A stretch of 5,492 nt of DNA from Thiotrichales bacterium (GTDB taxonomy: Bacteria > Pseudomonadota > Gammaproteobacteria > JAAZVR01), in NCBI GenBank assembly GCA_018623305.1, contig JAAZVR010000078.1, positions 1 to 5,492 on the forward strand, given 5' to 3'. A program made the translations under genes and the position numbers. Shown here piece by piece: positions 1 through 5,492 of this stretch (positions are counted from its first letter, which is position 1; every line of letters begins with the position of its first letter). The notes under the pieces were generated by a model. It worked only from the letters and a program-made list of their open reading frames with translations. It made no database searches and had not been told where the DNA came from.

Positions 1-567
1 GTAAACACTGATGCCCTCAATGGCTGCGGTTCTGTATACTGCTCGACGACGAACACTGCATTCCAATGCAGGAATATCAAATTCTCCCAAAGCCTCTTTC
101 ATCGCTTTTGACAAAGCACTGCGAGGTTCGAGTTGATTCACAACAATGTAAGGTCTTAATTCTCGATTGCGCATTTTGGCATGCTCAATTGCATCCGCAA
201 GTCGAATACTGGCCCAAAGATCGACGGGTGATGGCAAAACAGGGATCAAAATCGCCTCTGAAATGTTCAAAGCCAGTCCCATCGTATCGGTTTCCAACGT
301 TGGCGGACAATCGATTACCACGAAATCGTAGTCTTTACCGAATCGCTCAGCTTCTCGAGCTAAGTTGCCTCCAACAGAGATCACTGACACTGGAAACGGT
401 TTATCATCAGAAGAGAGGCTACTCCATTGGCTCGCAGAACCTTGAGGGTCTGCATCAATAATAAGCACCTTGCCCTGTTTTGATAAACCCGCCGCAAAAT
501 TCATAGTTAGCGTGGTTTTACCCGTACCGCCCTTTTGGTTAGCAATTGAAAAAATACGTGCTGGCAT
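1..567 (-). CDS. ParA-family partition ATPase (3' end off window)
   Basis: This gene encodes a Walker-type ATPase of the ParA/MinD superfamily, which in known cases positions plasmids, chromosome origins or protein cargo on the nucleoid. 189 residues are visible from the ATG at 567, and the frame is still open at base 1. The deviant Walker A motif with the ParA signature lysine (ANQKGGTGKTT, residues 9-19) is followed by the Walker A' segment IIDADPQGSA (36-45) and Walker B VVIDCPP (83-89). The segment PVLPSPVDLWAS (109-120) is typical of short, single-domain ParA proteins of about 200-220 residues that lack an N-terminal DNA-binding domain, so perhaps 20-30 residues are missing. The start is preceded by a weak GGA seven bases upstream. 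No ParB-like or McdB-like partner is visible; one could lie downstream, off the left edge. The ATPase assignment is secure. The cargo (plasmid, chromosome, carboxysome or other) cannot be told from this sequence. Confidence 0.93.
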   Translation of the reverse strand, partial: MPARIFSIANQKGGTGKTTLTMNFAAGLSKQGKVLIIDADPQGSASQWSSLSSDDKPFPVSVISVGGNLAREAERFGKDYDFVVIDCPPTLETDTMGLALNISEAILIPVLPSPVDLWASIRLADAIEHAKMRNRELRPYIVVNQLEPRSALSKAMKEALGEFDIPALECSVRRRAVYRTAAIEGISVY

Positions 568-598
568 GAAACTATCCGAAATAATTTAATTTGCTGCC

Positions 599-604
599 AT
601 TATA
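599..604 (-). promoter_or_regulatory. Candidate sigma-70 -10 box of the parA gene
   Basis: Read on the minus strand, 604-599 is a perfect TATAAT, 31 bases upstream of the ParA ATG. This would give a leader of roughly 25 nt. No good TTGACA-like hexamer sits 16-18 bases further upstream (the best there is TGCTTA or GTGCTT), so the promoter would depend on the -10 box or on an activator. The call rests on one hexamer in an A/T-rich gap. Confidence 0.45.
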
Positions 605-649
605 AAGGGTTAAAGACGTTTAAGCACTCCCCCTTTTTTCCATGTCACT

Positions 650-727
650 TCAAATGCAAGGAACGAATGGCACACCACTACAGCCTGAAACCAAGACTAC
701 CGATAAAATGATCAACCCTTTCAACAT
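650..727 (-). CDS. Tiny lipoprotein (25 aa), unnamed
   Basis: This is a 25-codon gene read from ATG at 727 to TGA at 650. The product begins MLKGLIILSVVLVSGC and continues SGVPFVPCI. It has one basic residue (K3), a hydrophobic stretch (residues 4-13) and a lipobox V-S-G-C with the lipidated cysteine at position 16, so signal peptidase II cleavage would leave a lipid-anchored peptide of only ten residues. That mature part contains two prolines and a second cysteine (C24). A purine-rich Shine-Dalgarno (AAAAGGGGAG) ends four bases before the ATG. The gene sits alone between the terminator at 760-784 and the parA promoter, and no clear promoter of its own could be placed in the roughly 30 bases upstream. 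The signal for lipidation is visible; the cellular role is unknown. Known tiny lipoproteins such as the entericidins are comparable in size class only, and I do not claim homology. The chance of a lipobox and strong ribosome site coinciding by accident is low but not nil. Confidence 0.7.
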   Translation of the reverse strand: MLKGLIILSVVLVSGCSGVPFVPCI

Positions 728-759
728 AAAACTCCCCTTTTATGATTGAGTTGAGATAC

Positions 760-784
760 AAAAAAGCCCCGCAGAGCGAGGCTT
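760..784 (-). terminator. Intrinsic terminator after the FlgL-like pseudogene
   Basis: On the minus strand a nine-pair stem, AAGCCTCGC with GCGGGGCTT (one G-U wobble), closes a three-base loop (784-764) and runs directly into six T residues (765-760 overlap the stem end). It lies 22 bases after the stop codon at 807. The wobble pair would be a C-A mismatch on the plus strand, so it is built for leftward transcription. Confidence 0.85.
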
Positions 785-806
785 AGTATAGAAGAATGGC
801 GCAAGC

Positions 807-1782
807 TTAGAAAATGTTTTTCGAAGCCATCGACATTTCTTTGATTTGCTGGAATGCCTGCTGAGCAAGTTGCAGAGCCATCATTTTTGTTTGGAACTCC
901 ATAATCGCTTCTGCCATATCTAAATCTTTCAAATCAGACAGTGTTTCCTTGAACTCAAGCTTGAACGAATCATTAATGTCCAATTGCGTTTCAATGGTAT
1001 TTAAGTATGTACCAATTTGCGCACGCGATGCCGACAAAGCCTCAATGTTATTATCAATGTTTGAAATCGAAGGCGCCACGTCTTGGTTGTTTTCCAAGCG
1101 CTCAGCCAAACGAATCAATGATTCAAAAATTGAAGTCGGTGCATCATTTGAGTTTTCAAAGGGTACCGGCTCACCACGCACATAATCAAACTCACGATTT
1201 GGATCATGCTTAGAGTCCAAAGGCTCAAAACTCGATGACGAAACATCGAGTTTCGCATCATAATAAGCACTCGAAGGGTCATAAAACGCCCCACCCGGCA
1301 TAGACACACGAAACGACTCCGACTCAACAAAGCCCTCGTAAATATCTGTACTGAAATTCGGTGAGCTCTGAGAAAAGTTTGGCGAAAACGGATCCTACAC
1401 GTCGTAGCTGTCCAACAAAAACTTGTTTTAATCCGATGAAATCGGCGCAGTAGCTGGGTGGTATTGAGCAAAACCCACATAGTTTTCATAGGAACTAAAT
1501 CATCAGCCTCAATATAGTCTAACTCAGCTGCTGTATCATTAGAATATCGGTACACACCATCAGACGCATCCGATTCTACACCTCGAGCTGAATGCATGAC
1601 TGAAGGGTCTTCTGGCAAATACGCTCGAATTTGGCTGTAAGCATTTTCCTGGGAGGCCGCTATTTGAGTGCCACTGATTGACATTGGAATACGAGCCGAA
1701 TCAACAGCTGATTCGCCCCTGAATTCATCCCGATTTTAGCCATTCGGTGAGCAGATTCTGAACCGAGGTACTCCACTTTCAT
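807..1782 (-). pseudogene. Decayed flagellin-family gene with FlgL-like (HAP3) C-terminus
   Basis: An ATG at 1782 with the ribosome site AAAAAGGA eight bases upstream opens a reading frame broken four times. The lesions are a frameshift at the GGGG run 1719-1716 (one G short), a second at or just after the TTT run 1499-1497 (one T short), an in-frame TAA at 1430-1428 and an in-frame TAG at 1397-1395. Restoring two bases and two sense codons gives about 325 residues. The last 85 or so resemble the C-terminal D0 coiled-coil of FlgL, the hook-filament junction protein: SASRAQIGTYLN, then ETLSDLKDLDMAEAI and ALQLAQQAFQQI. Upstream lies an acidic, Ser/Tyr/Asp-rich stretch with a SPNFSQSSPNFS near-repeat. 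The usual flagellin-family N-terminus (MRIST-type start and LSTG-like motif) is not found. A sigma-54 promoter candidate precedes it and a terminator follows. The longest intact remnant, 1307-807 from a GTG, could still be translated but has no convincing ribosome site. Family assignment is good for the C-terminus only; sequencing errors are the main alternative for the two homopolymer shifts. Confidence 0.72.
1228..1253. repeat. Perfect 10-bp inverted repeat inside the FlgL-like pseudogene
   Basis: The arms AAACTCGATG (1228-1237) and CATCGAGTTT (1244-1253) are exact reverse complements separated by six bases. They fold into a stable hairpin in the mRNA of either strand. In the pseudogene frame it covers codons for KLDVSSSSF. 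It is followed by only one further T on the minus strand, so it is a poor terminator by itself. Confidence 0.8.
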
Positions 1783-1816
1783 TCTGAGAATCCTTTTTAA
1801 ACTCTCAAAAGGACTT

Positions 1817-1833
1817 AAGCATTATTTGCGCCA
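1817..1833 (-). promoter_or_regulatory. Candidate sigma-54 (-24/-12) promoter of the FlgL-like gene
   Basis: Read leftward from 1833 the minus strand gives TGGCGC, five bases, then ATGCTT. This matches the sigma-54 consensus TGGCAC-N5-TTGCA/T, with the invariant GG (1832-1831) and GC (1820-1819) exactly ten bases apart. Transcription would begin near 1807, about 25 bases before the ATG at 1782, leaving room for the AAAAAGGA ribosome site. RpoN control is common for flagellar genes in gammaproteobacteria, which agrees with the FlgL-like product. An activator site was not identified. The -24 element overlaps a palindrome at 1822-1838. Confidence 0.6.
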
Positions 1834-1853
1834 AATAAATTAAAGCTTTTCTA

Positions 1854-3128
1854 TTACAGGCCGCTAAAGTACTTTCGATTGCCTCTCTGATCAATGGCGC
1901 CCGCCAATCGATCGATACCATGAATATAGGCCGCAGTCCTCAATGAACACTCATACTGCAATGCAATATCGTAGACCAAATTAGCCTCTTTACTCATAAT
2001 GTTTTGCAGTTTTTGATTGACCTCATCCAGCTCCCAATAAAGCCCTGCTCGGTTTTGCACCCATTCAAAATAACTGACAACCACCCCGCCTGAATTCGCT
2101 AAAACATCCGGTATGACCACGACATTATTTTCTTCTAAAATCACATCTGCATCGAGCGCGACTGGGCCATTGGCAATCTCCAATACAACCTTCGCCTTAA
2201 CTCGATCCGCATTCTCAATCGTGATTTGATTTTCCATCGCGGCCATCACCAAAACATCGACATCCAATTCCAAAAGTTGTTCATTGCTTAGAACTTCAGA
2301 CTCCAGCATATTACACACCGAACCATCACAATAGACAGAGGCAAGACGTTTCTCTTGATTTTTAAACTTATGCACATCTTCGACATTCAACCCACCTGAA
2401 CTGTAGATCGCACCTTGCGAATCAGAGACCGCAACCACTCTATAACCCTGCTGTTTAGCCAGGCGGGCAAAGTGATAACCTGCATTACCAAACCCTTGTA
2501 CAGCCACGGTCATTGAAGAAGGTTCCAAACCTCGGCGTCGCGCATATTCATTAAGCACCATCAATGCCCCACGCCCGGTTGCACTTTGACGCCCTTTAGA
2601 ACCACCTAAATGCATCGGTTTACCCGTAATAATGCCGGGTTCTTGTCGACGATTCATCACTGAATATTCATCAGCCATCCAACCCATAATGATTTCATTG
2701 GTGTACATGTCCGGTGCTGGAATGTCTCGATCTTGCCCCAATACATCGGCAAATGCACGAATATAGCCTCGAGACAAACGCTCCAGTTCTAACTTAGAAA
2801 ACGATTTTGCATCGACTGTGACCCCGCCTTTTGCACCTCCGAAGGGTAAACCCGCTACCGCACATTTCACAGTCATCCAGAAACTCAATGAAGTGACCTC
2901 ATCCATGCACACGTCTGGGTGAAAACGAATTCCCCCTTTAGTCGGGCCTCGGGTGTCATCGTATTGAACTCGGTACCCCGTAAAGACTCTAAGTTCGCCA
3001 TTATCCATTCGAACCGGAATATTGGCCACAATCGCTCGCTTTGGAAATGACAAACGTTGTACAACTTCTTCATCCACACTGATGAACTGAAACACTTTTT
3101 CTAAACGCTGGTGCGCTAAATCAAACAT
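1854..3128 (-). CDS. gdhA: Glutamate dehydrogenase (Glu/Leu/Phe/Val dehydrogenase family)
   Basis: A complete 424-residue hexameric-type glutamate dehydrogenase, the usual length for the short bacterial class. It catalyses the reversible NAD(P)-dependent conversion of glutamate to 2-oxoglutarate and ammonium in the cytoplasm. The N-terminal substrate domain holds GPTKGGIRFHP (61-71, K64), MTVKCAVAGLPFGGAKGGV (85-103, with K88 and the catalytic K100) and DIPAPDMYTNE (135-145, with the expected catalytic D140). The C-terminal Rossmann domain carries the nucleotide loop VQGFGNAG (211-218), an acidic D237 after the second strand, ANGP (320-323) and LANSGGVVVSYFEW (344-357, with the substrate-pocket S353). 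LVMAAMEN (294-301) has Met where relatives usually have Pro, near the coenzyme site. The only suitable start is the ATG at 3128, with AGGT eight bases upstream. Coenzyme preference, and whether it works biosynthetically or catabolically, cannot be read reliably. It is separated from the upstream gene by a terminator and lies upstream of the FlgL-like pseudogene with no strong terminator between. Confidence 0.95.
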   Translation of the reverse strand: MFDLAHQRLEKVFQFISVDEEVVQRLSFPKRAIVANIPVRMDNGELRVFTGYRVQYDDTRGPTKGGIRFHPDVCMDEVTSLSFWMTVKCAVAGLPFGGAKGGVTVDAKSFSKLELERLSRGYIRAFADVLGQDRDIPAPDMYTNEIIMGWMADEYSVMNRRQEPGIITGKPMHLGGSKGRQSATGRGALMVLNEYARRRGLEPSSMTVAVQGFGNAGYHFARLAKQQGYRVVAVSDSQGAIYSSGGLNVEDVHKFKNQEKRLASVYCDGSVCNMLESEVLSNEQLLELDVDVLVMAAMENQITIENADRVKAKVVLEIANGPVALDADVILEENNVVVIPDVLANSGGVVVSYFEWVQNRAGLYWELDEVNQKLQNIMSKEANLVYDIALQYECSLRTAAYIHGIDRLAGAIDQRGNRKYFSGL

Positions 3129-3146
3129 GACACATGACCTCGAATC

Positions 3147-3169
3147 AAAAAGCCCGCTAAAAAGCGGGC
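3147..3169 (-). terminator. Intrinsic terminator between the DUF2189 gene and gdhA
   Basis: On the minus strand the perfect GC-only stem GCCCGC / GCGGGC (3169-3164 and 3157-3152) closes a six-base loop TTTTTA and is followed by five T residues (3151-3147). It lies 28 bases after the DUF2189 stop codon and ends 18 bases before the gdhA ATG. It therefore stops the upstream transcript, and it would also sit in the leader of any gdhA transcript that starts further upstream. Confidence 0.85.
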
Positions 3170-3197
3170 CAAAAATTGGGAGTTTTTTGAACTTGGT

Positions 3198-4034
3198 TTA
3201 TTTGAATGGGGCGTTTTGATCGATCCCTTCAATGTCTACCAAATCTGTGAATGCATGCCAACTTGCGTAACCCAGCAAAGGCATGACGATCAACATTGCA
3301 ATTCCCATTGTTGCGATGCCCGCCAACAACATGACTCCTATTGTAAGTGCCCATGCCACCATTAGGCCTTTATTTTCAATAGTCACTTGGAATGAAACGA
3401 TCATTGCGTTTACAACACCCACTTTGCGGTCTCTCAACATTAGGGGGATAGTGACAACACTGATTGCAAACACCAGAGCTGAGACTAGAACTGCACCGAC
3501 ACCAAACGCGAGCAAGAATTCTTGACCCGTAGCGGAGAATAAAATACCTTCAATGCCTTGTTCTGGACGAACGATAAGCAAATCATCCGATGCAACAATT
3601 GCGGCAATCAGAGGGGTAATTCGACCCCAAATAGCGATAATAGTGCCCAAAATAACTGCGAAAAGCGCAAAGTTAGTTAAGTTCTTTCTCCATGAAAACA
3701 TGGATGTAATTAAGTCAGGCTTCTCACCCATCTCAATCTGATGAGCCATCGAATAAAGCCCTGTTGCCAAAAACGGAGCGATCATAATAAAGGCCGTTGC
3801 AACCGTAAACATCATAATGGGTTGAGACATGTACGTTGATAATGTCAGCATGACAAAAAGCCACATCATAATGCCGTAAAACATCGATGCGATTGGCGTT
3901 GCCATCATATCAGCCCATCCTCGGGCTAACCAAGAGCCAATAACGCTTAATTTAAGTTCGTGAGAAATAATATGTTCACCACTTTCAGTGTAATGATCGT
4001 GGTCATGATTCGGAATAGTTACTGATTTGTTCAT
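3198..4034 (-). CDS. DUF2189 multi-pass inner-membrane protein
   Basis: A 278-residue integral membrane protein that matches the DUF2189 family pattern (function unknown; members have sometimes been mislabelled cytochrome oxidase subunit I). Signature segments are WLARGWADMMATPIASMFYG (35-54) before the first helix, the amphipathic linker MAHQIEMGEKPDL (96-108), SWRKN (114-118), PLMLRDRKV (197-205) and MPLLGYASWHAFTDLV (251-266). Five or six membrane segments are visible, about 48-68, 73-95, 121-145, 173-199 and 224-255 (the last long enough for one or two). The N-terminus is soluble and His/Asp-rich (HDHDHY at 10-15, further His at 21 and 25). I place the start at ATG 4034 because AGAGGA ends seven bases upstream. 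A TTG at 4055 also opens the frame but has no ribosome site, and its extra seven codons are made of the Shine-Dalgarno itself. The gene stands alone, flanked by terminators on both sides, with a palindromic operator candidate in its leader. Confidence 0.88.
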   Translation of the reverse strand: MNKSVTIPNHDHDHYTESGEHIISHELKLSVIGSWLARGWADMMATPIASMFYGIMMWLFVMLTLSTYMSQPIMMFTVATAFIMIAPFLATGLYSMAHQIEMGEKPDLITSMFSWRKNLTNFALFAVILGTIIAIWGRITPLIAAIVASDDLLIVRPEQGIEGILFSATGQEFLLAFGVGAVLVSALVFAISVVTIPLMLRDRKVGVVNAMIVSFQVTIENKGLMVAWALTIGVMLLAGIATMGIAMLIVMPLLGYASWHAFTDLVDIEGIDQNAPFK

Positions 4035-4060
4035 AACATCGTCCTCTTCTTTCAATATAG

Positions 4061-4080
4061 GTTATACAGACCTGTACAAC
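4061..4080. promoter_or_regulatory. Palindromic operator candidate upstream of the DUF2189 gene
   Basis: GTTATACAG and CTGTACAAC form nine-base half-sites (eight of nine matching, the inner TACAG/CTGTA perfect) around a two-base centre. The twenty-base dyad begins 27 bases before the ATG at 4034. On the minus strand it overlaps TATAAC (4066-4061), a reasonable -10 hexamer, though without a good -35 at the right distance. A site of this size and position is what a dimeric repressor of the TetR or GntR kind would use. No regulator gene is visible nearby, so the binder is unknown. Confidence 0.5.
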
Positions 4081-4142
4081 TCTTATCTATATTTTTAGAT
4101 CTACAGGAAATGATTTGCAACTTTTTTTTGATGATTAAGCAC

Positions 4143-4175
4143 AAAAAAAACCTATCATAAAGATAGGCTTTTTTT
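4143..4175. terminator. Intrinsic terminator after the M16 peptidase gene (bidirectional by shape)
   Basis: CCTATC (4151-4156) and GATAGG (4162-4167) pair around a five-base loop, flanked by eight A residues on one side and seven T residues on the other. On the minus strand the stem is followed by eight T residues and lies about 20 bases after the peptidase stop codon at 4196. The A and T runs make it work in either direction, though no rightward gene is known to need it. Confidence 0.88.
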
Positions 4176-4195
4176 ATATAAGTGATTGATAAAGT

Positions 4196-5492
4196 TTAAA
4201 CTTCAAAAATCTCAAAGCCGTCTTTGGCTAATTTCTCACCCGTTTCAGGCGAACAAATAATGCCTTGGCTCGGTTGTACATCTTTGAGATATTTTTCTGT
4301 CACTCGACGCAAATCGTCCATCGTCACATTAATCACACCTGCTCGGTAGGCCTCACGGCGTTCAATCGTTTTTCCAAACAATCGAGCATAATAAGATTTA
4401 CGCGCTTCACCTGCAGGCGATGATGGATGATCCAATTTCGACACCACATTCAAAATGGCTTCTTCCAACGTATGTTCAGGGTGTTTGTGATTCAACATCC
4501 AGTCAATGGACGTACGGAAATCCGATAATGTTTCCATCAATCGCGGATCACGATAGCTGAAGAATCGGAATGATGCAGATTCAGCATCATACATAGCACC
4601 GCCACCATAAGCACCGCCTTTCTCACGCACGGCCGTATGCAAATAGCCATTACGCAAGAAAGCACCCAACACCGCAAACACAGGGCCATCGGCTTCGCAT
4701 GATTGAGCCACAGGATACGCGTGTGCGCAGAAATTTACCTGAGTTGAAGTTGTCCAAGCTTGATTCACCGATTCACGAATTTCATTCAGCGCCACTTCGG
4801 CACTTGTCGCTGTCACTGAATCCATCGCAGTCACGCCCGACAACAACGACTCTAGCTGAGCCTCTTCCGCAATGTGCAACCATTGGCGTGGCTGCGCGGC
4901 CATTTTCTGGCTCAATTGCGACAAACCACCGGCAAAACTCGCCAATTCAGACTCATTTTTCAAACGTTCATCCAAGGCTTTCACCGTTTTAACCGCCGCA
5001 ATCCCACTGGTTGCAAAACGGAATTGAGTCATCGCAGACATATTCTGAGAAGCAATGCCCATCGCTAATAGGTGGCCATTACCTGTAATGCCTTTTTCAA
5101 CACCATAACGGGTTTGCGTAACCAATTCTTGAATGCGTTTATGCTCATCAAAACGCGTATTTTCAAGCGTATTAATGATGTCTTGAGTTAAATGCGCTTG
5201 ATTACGCACCAAGGCCTTACCGCCAATTCGGAAATACGCCTCAGCTTTTTGCAGCTCACCGTAAGGTACGCCCATGCTCAATTGAGCACGCAAACCGCCT
5301 GTATTCGCAGCGCGTTCAGCTTGTACCGTCAAATAATCCTTATCACCCGCACCCAGTTCCGTCATAAATGACAAGTACGACATCTGCTGCATTTCATCCG
5401 TTGTCAAACCTGAAACAGGCATTAACACATCTTCATACACCAAACCATTCGTACCCGTTGGATAACGCGTCACCGACTGGCCTTGTGTTTCA
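4196..5492 (-). CDS. M16C (PreP-like) insulinase-family peptidase, C-terminal half
   Basis: This is the C-terminal part (about 431 residues visible) of a clam-shell zinc metallopeptidase of the pitrilysin/insulinase family, most like the presequence-protease (PreP/M16C) branch. Those enzymes are usually near 970 residues and degrade unstructured peptides. The frame is open through to the right edge, and the GTG at 5473 is internal, not a start: the residues before it (ETQGQS) continue the chain. Family hallmarks are the domain opening NGLVYEDVLMPVSGL, the segment MTELGAGDKDYLTVQ, and LHTAVREKGGAYGGGAMYD. In the last one Arg (codon 4627-4625) and Tyr (4609-4607), six residues apart, match the pair that contacts the substrate carboxylate in M16 enzymes. 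FFSYRDPRL follows, as in PreP relatives. The catalytic HxxEH zinc motif belongs to the N-terminal half and is outside the window, so activity cannot be judged. The gene ends at TAA 4198-4196 before a strong terminator. Most bacterial M16C enzymes are cytoplasmic or periplasmic; the missing N-terminus would decide. Confidence 0.92.
   Translation of the reverse strand, partial: ETQGQSVTRYPTGTNGLVYEDVLMPVSGLTTDEMQQMSYLSFMTELGAGDKDYLTVQAERAANTGGLRAQLSMGVPYGELQKAEAYFRIGGKALVRNQAHLTQDIINTLENTRFDEHKRIQELVTQTRYGVEKGITGNGHLLAMGIASQNMSAMTQFRFATSGIAAVKTVKALDERLKNESELASFAGGLSQLSQKMAAQPRQWLHIAEEAQLESLLSGVTAMDSVTATSAEVALNEIRESVNQAWTTSTQVNFCAHAYPVAQSCEADGPVFAVLGAFLRNGYLHTAVREKGGAYGGGAMYDAESASFRFFSYRDPRLMETLSDFRTSIDWMLNHKHPEHTLEEAILNVVSKLDHPSSPAGEARKSYYARLFGKTIERREAYRAGVINVTMDDLRRVTEKYLKDVQPSQGIICSPETGEKLAKDGFEIFEV

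Noticed and set aside
66..461. A 131-codon plus-strand frame
   Set aside because: It lies antisense to the parA gene, whose Walker motifs are intact; the translation has no recognisable family and no start signals.
641..748. A 35-codon plus-strand frame (starting MSLQMQGTNG) opposite the small lipoprotein gene
   Set aside because: There is no ribosome site (the upstream bases are a pyrimidine tract), and the opposite strand has both a strong ribosome site and a lipobox.
1115..1684. A 189-codon minus-strand frame as a separate gene
   Set aside because: Only its first 60 or so residues continue the FlgL-like pseudogene. After about 1490 it reads the wrong frame, giving an Arg/Phe-rich sequence unlike any protein.
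4035..4055. TTG at 4055 as the start of the DUF2189 gene
   Set aside because: It has no ribosome site upstream, and the extra codons consist of the AGAAGAGGA Shine-Dalgarno that serves the ATG at 4034.
4061..4080. LexA (SOS) box in the DUF2189 leader
   Set aside because: The inner arms read TACAG then CTGTA, the opposite order to the CTGT-N8-ACAG arrangement of the usual gammaproteobacterial SOS box.
4085..4100. ATCTA-N6-TAGAT inverted repeat upstream of the DUF2189 operator candidate
   Set aside because: Five-base A/T-rich arms are expected by chance in such a gap, and nothing else supports it.
5471..5473. GTG at 5473 as the start of the peptidase
   Set aside because: The frame stays open to the window edge, and the protein is plainly the second half of a much longer M16C enzyme.

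Overview
The window reads like a stretch of chromosome from a gammaproteobacterium of moderate GC content. The protein sequences resemble Thiomicrospira/Hydrogenovibrio-type sulfur oxidisers, but that placement is an impression from protein style and cannot be proven here. Every gene I can support lies on the minus strand, so transcription runs from the right edge towards the left edge.

In transcription order: (1) 5492-4196, the C-terminal half of an M16C (PreP-like) zinc metallopeptidase, cut by the window edge and followed by a clear intrinsic terminator at 4143-4175. (2) 4034-3198, a DUF2189 multi-pass membrane protein. Its true start is an ATG with a strong Shine-Dalgarno, not the upstream TTG, and a 20-bp palindrome that looks like an operator lies just upstream. 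(3) A GC-rich terminator at 3147-3169, only 18 nt before (4) 3128-1854, a complete glutamate dehydrogenase (gdhA) with intact substrate and coenzyme motifs. (5) 1782-807, a decayed gene whose C-terminus looks like the C-terminal D0 domain of the flagellar hook-filament junction protein FlgL. It carries two frameshifts and two nonsense codons, yet keeps a ribosome binding site, a very good sigma-54 (-24/-12) promoter candidate and a terminator (760-784). (6) 727-650, a previously easy-to-miss 25-codon gene for a tiny lipoprotein with a textbook lipobox and a strong Shine-Dalgarno. (7) 567-1, a ParA-family partition ATPase with a perfect TATAAT -10 box, running off the left edge.

The genes do not form one obvious pathway. 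They look like separate short transcription units divided by three intrinsic terminators: proteolysis, a membrane protein of unknown role, nitrogen/carbon metabolism through glutamate, a lost flagellar-type function, a small envelope lipopeptide and cargo or DNA positioning.

The most unusual items are the 25-residue lipoprotein whose mature form would be only ten residues, the FlgL-like pseudogene that lacks the normal flagellin-family N-terminus but retains a sigma-54 promoter, the palindromic operator candidate before the DUF2189 gene, and the terminator placed directly in front of gdhA. I saw no RNA genes, insertion sequences, CRISPR arrays or attachment sites. No gene-free stretch exceeds 300 bases.
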